Below, piece by piece: positions 23,967-25,134 of a DNA stretch of 25,134 nt. This DNA is from a virus. Numbering within the stretch: the first letter of the stretch is position 1; every line of letters starts with the position of its first letter. The position numbers and the translations under genes were made by a program. The DNA is taken from IMG/VR virus record IMGVR_UViG_3300025127_000253, positions 1 through 25,134 of that record, one strand, 5' to 3'. The notes under the pieces are model-generated. The model saw only the letters and a list, made by a program, of their open reading frames with translations. It made no database searches and was not told the DNA's origin.

Positions 23967-24001
23967 CTTGACATATAATATAGGATGGTTATATTGTCAA
24001 G
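23967..24001. promoter_or_regulatory. Divergent promoter/operator dyad between helicase and early genes
   Basis: CTTGACA at 23967-23973 and TGTCAAG at 23995-24001 are perfect inverted arms, extended inward to ATATAA/TTATAT with a one-base offset. On the plus strand TTGACA (23968-23973), a 16-base gap and TATATT (23990-23995) form a promoter. On the minus strand TTGACA (24000-23995), a 17-base gap and TATATG (23977-23972) form another. Each -35 box sits over the other promoter's -10 area, so the two may compete, and the dyad could bind a dimeric regulator. Confidence 0.6.
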
Positions 24002-24002
24002 T

Positions 24003-24362
24003 ATGTCAGAAAGAATAGTGTATGTAATACAACATATTGCCGGAACACAAGCAGGTAATCCTAAAATAAATATTATAGGTGCACAAAAATATGGTGAGTT
24101 TAAATTTTTATTGCCAGAGTTTTCGCAAATGATTTTTTCCCCTGGTCCACTTGTATATAAATTAAGACAAGGATTAAAAGATTTTAAAGAGGACGATCAT
24201 TTACTACTTACAGGTGATCCTGCACTAATAGGTGTTGCGTGTTCTATTGTATCTGATATTACAAACGGCAAATACAATTTGTTAAAGTGGGATAAACAAG
24301 AAAGAAAATATTATCCTATCGCTATTAATTTATATGAGAAAGGAGAAATCGATGGCAATTAA
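24003..24362 (+). CDS. Conserved marine-phage early protein of unknown function
   Basis: I prefer ATG 24003 over ATG 23985 because the plus-strand promoter would start transcription near 24002, making this an almost leaderless mRNA; no ribosome site precedes either. The 119-aa product reads MSERIVYVIQHIAGTQAG, then NPKINIIGAQKYG, then FLLPEFSQMIFSPGPLVYKLR and LLLTGDPALIGVACSIVSD, ending YPIAINLYEKGE. I recall this protein from many marine phages, always near replication genes. LTGDPALIGVACSIVSD resembles an alpha/beta nucleotide-binding or hydrolase-like turn, but I see no certain catalytic set. The last bases overlap the next start. Function unknown. Confidence 0.7.
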   Translation: MSERIVYVIQHIAGTQAGNPKINIIGAQKYGEFKFLLPEFSQMIFSPGPLVYKLRQGLKDFKEDDHLLLTGDPALIGVACSIVSDITNGKYNLLKWDKQERKYYPIAINLYEKGEIDGN

Positions 24363-24933
24363 ACAACAAATAAAATTTAAAGATGAAATAAACTTTGAAG
24401 CAGATCAACAAGATGCAATGAAAAAAACTGGTAACATTCAGTCTCTTGCAGATCAAGTTGAAAGATTAGAGATAGTAGATTCAGAAATAGAAGATACTGA
24501 AGCTAGAGTAAAATTCTTAAAAAAGAAAAGAGATCATATATCGGGTGAGGTAATACCAACTATGATGAGTGAGATGGGTTTAGCAGAACTAAAATTACAT
24601 GATGGATCTCATTTAAAAGTTTCAACGACGTATCGAGCTACCATAACGGAAGCAAATAAAGAAACGGCGTTTAACTGGCTTCGTGAGAATGGACTAGGGG
24701 ATATAATCAAAAACGAGATATCCGTATCCTTTGGTCGCAACGAAGATAACAAGGCGGCTGATTATGCCGAACTTGCGAAGAGTAGTGGGTTTCAACCAAC
24801 ACAAAAGATGAAGGTTGAGCCCATGACTCTGAAAGCGCTAGTCCGTGAGCGTATTGAGGCAGGTAAAGAAATGCCAACGGAAATCTTCGGGGTGTTTTCG
24901 GAGAATAAAACAACAATAAAAAGGAACAAATAA
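24352..24933 (+). CDS. T7 gp5.5-like / coiled-coil phage early protein
   Basis: Start chosen at ATG 24352, six bases after AGGAG (24341-24345), rather than an ATG at 24334. The 193-aa product has a coiled-coil-like N-half (about 30-65, SLADQVERLE, DSEIEDTEARVKFLKKKRD). It is followed by IPTMMSEMGLAELKLHDGSHLKV, then AFNWLRENGLGDIIKNEISVSFGRNED and TLKALVRERIEAGKEMPTEIFGV. I have seen this MSEMGL...L.DG...FGRxEDxKA...VRERIEAG pattern in podoviruses, annotated there as gp5.5-like (H-NS antagonist type). The similarity to T7 gp5.5 is a remembered annotation and not something I can show here. It partly overlaps the upstream stop. Confidence 0.6.
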   Translation: MAIKQQIKFKDEINFEADQQDAMKKTGNIQSLADQVERLEIVDSEIEDTEARVKFLKKKRDHISGEVIPTMMSEMGLAELKLHDGSHLKVSTTYRATITEANKETAFNWLRENGLGDIIKNEISVSFGRNEDNKAADYAELAKSSGFQPTQKMKVEPMTLKALVRERIEAGKEMPTEIFGVFSENKTTIKRNK

Positions 24934-24935
24934 AC

Positions 24936-25134
24936 ATGAACCAAGTAGCAACAAAAAAAGAAGGAGCATTAGCAACATTTGATATGGAAGCTGATGCAAA
25001 CAAAGGTGCTCAAAATATATCGCAAGAAGATCTTGCGTTGCCTTTCTTAAAAATTTTGGGCCAACTATCTCCAGAGGTAAACAAAAGAGATGGTAAGTAT
25101 GTCGAGGGCGCAGAGCCAGGCAAAATAATAAACA
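24936..25134 (+). CDS. Conserved phage early protein, 5' part
   Basis: AAGGAA at 24921-24926 lies nine bases before ATG 24936; the frame is open to the end of the window (66 codons seen). The N-terminus reads MNQVATKKEGALATFDMEAD, then EDLALPFLKILGQLSPEVNKRDG and EGAEPGKIIN. The pattern (ALPFLKIL...LSPEVNKRDG.Y.EGAEPG) is a family I know from phage replication regions, possibly single-stranded-DNA-binding-like, but I cannot decide that from a fragment. It follows the gp5.5-like gene with a two-base gap after its stop. Confidence 0.55.
   Translation, partial: MNQVATKKEGALATFDMEADANKGAQNISQEDLALPFLKILGQLSPEVNKRDGKYVEGAEPGKIIN

Overview
This window is part of an AT-rich tailed bacteriophage genome (Caudoviricetes). 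It has tightly packed genes, many stop/start overlaps of the TAATG and ATGA type, and no rRNA, tRNA, CRISPR array or insertion sequence that I can see. From memory of the families, the gene content looks like uncultured marine podovirus-type phages from seawater metagenomes: SU10-like adaptor proteins, a nozzle-like protein, three ejection-type internal proteins, and fibre proteins with marine-type repeats. A low-GC marine alphaproteobacterial host such as SAR11 is possible, but this is an inference from base composition and gene families only. Terminase, portal and capsid genes are not in the window and probably lie to the left.

Layout: (1) 1-2593 is a connector region with two adaptor-like proteins, a very basic small protein, a conserved SU10-type virion protein, a 50-aa Cys-containing protein and a beta-rich virion protein. 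(2) 2608-6265 is the fibre/adhesin region: a protein with a cupredoxin-like copper site plus TGVS repeats, a tail fibre, and a polyglycine adhesin-like protein. (3) 6269-11676 is an accessory cassette with its own sigma70-like promoter. It holds seven small proteins with Fe(II)/2-oxoglutarate oxygenase-type motifs, one unrecognised protein and one conserved marine-phage protein. (4) 11723-14608 returns to virion genes: a large nozzle-like protein and three small conserved proteins. (5) 14618-21881 encodes three likely internal/ejection proteins and a 1309-aa giant. (6) 21881-22530 is a lysis pair, an XhlA/holin-like membrane protein and an M15 peptidase. (7) 22527-23957, on the minus strand, is a SNF2-type helicase that runs convergently into the endolysin. 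(8) A compact divergent promoter with a dyad at 23967-24001 fires left into the helicase and right into early/replication-type genes (24003 to the end).

How it fits together: regions 1-5 look like a late structural transcription unit ending in lysis, and regions 7-8 look like an early unit. The most unusual part is the oxygenase cassette embedded in the tail region directly after a Pro/Gly-rich adhesin, with its own promoter and an operator-like perfect dyad covering the -10 box and the first start codon. My hypothesis is that these enzymes hydroxylate virion proteins, especially the adhesin, or a host surface or metabolic target. The sequence shows the motifs and the layout but does not show the substrate.
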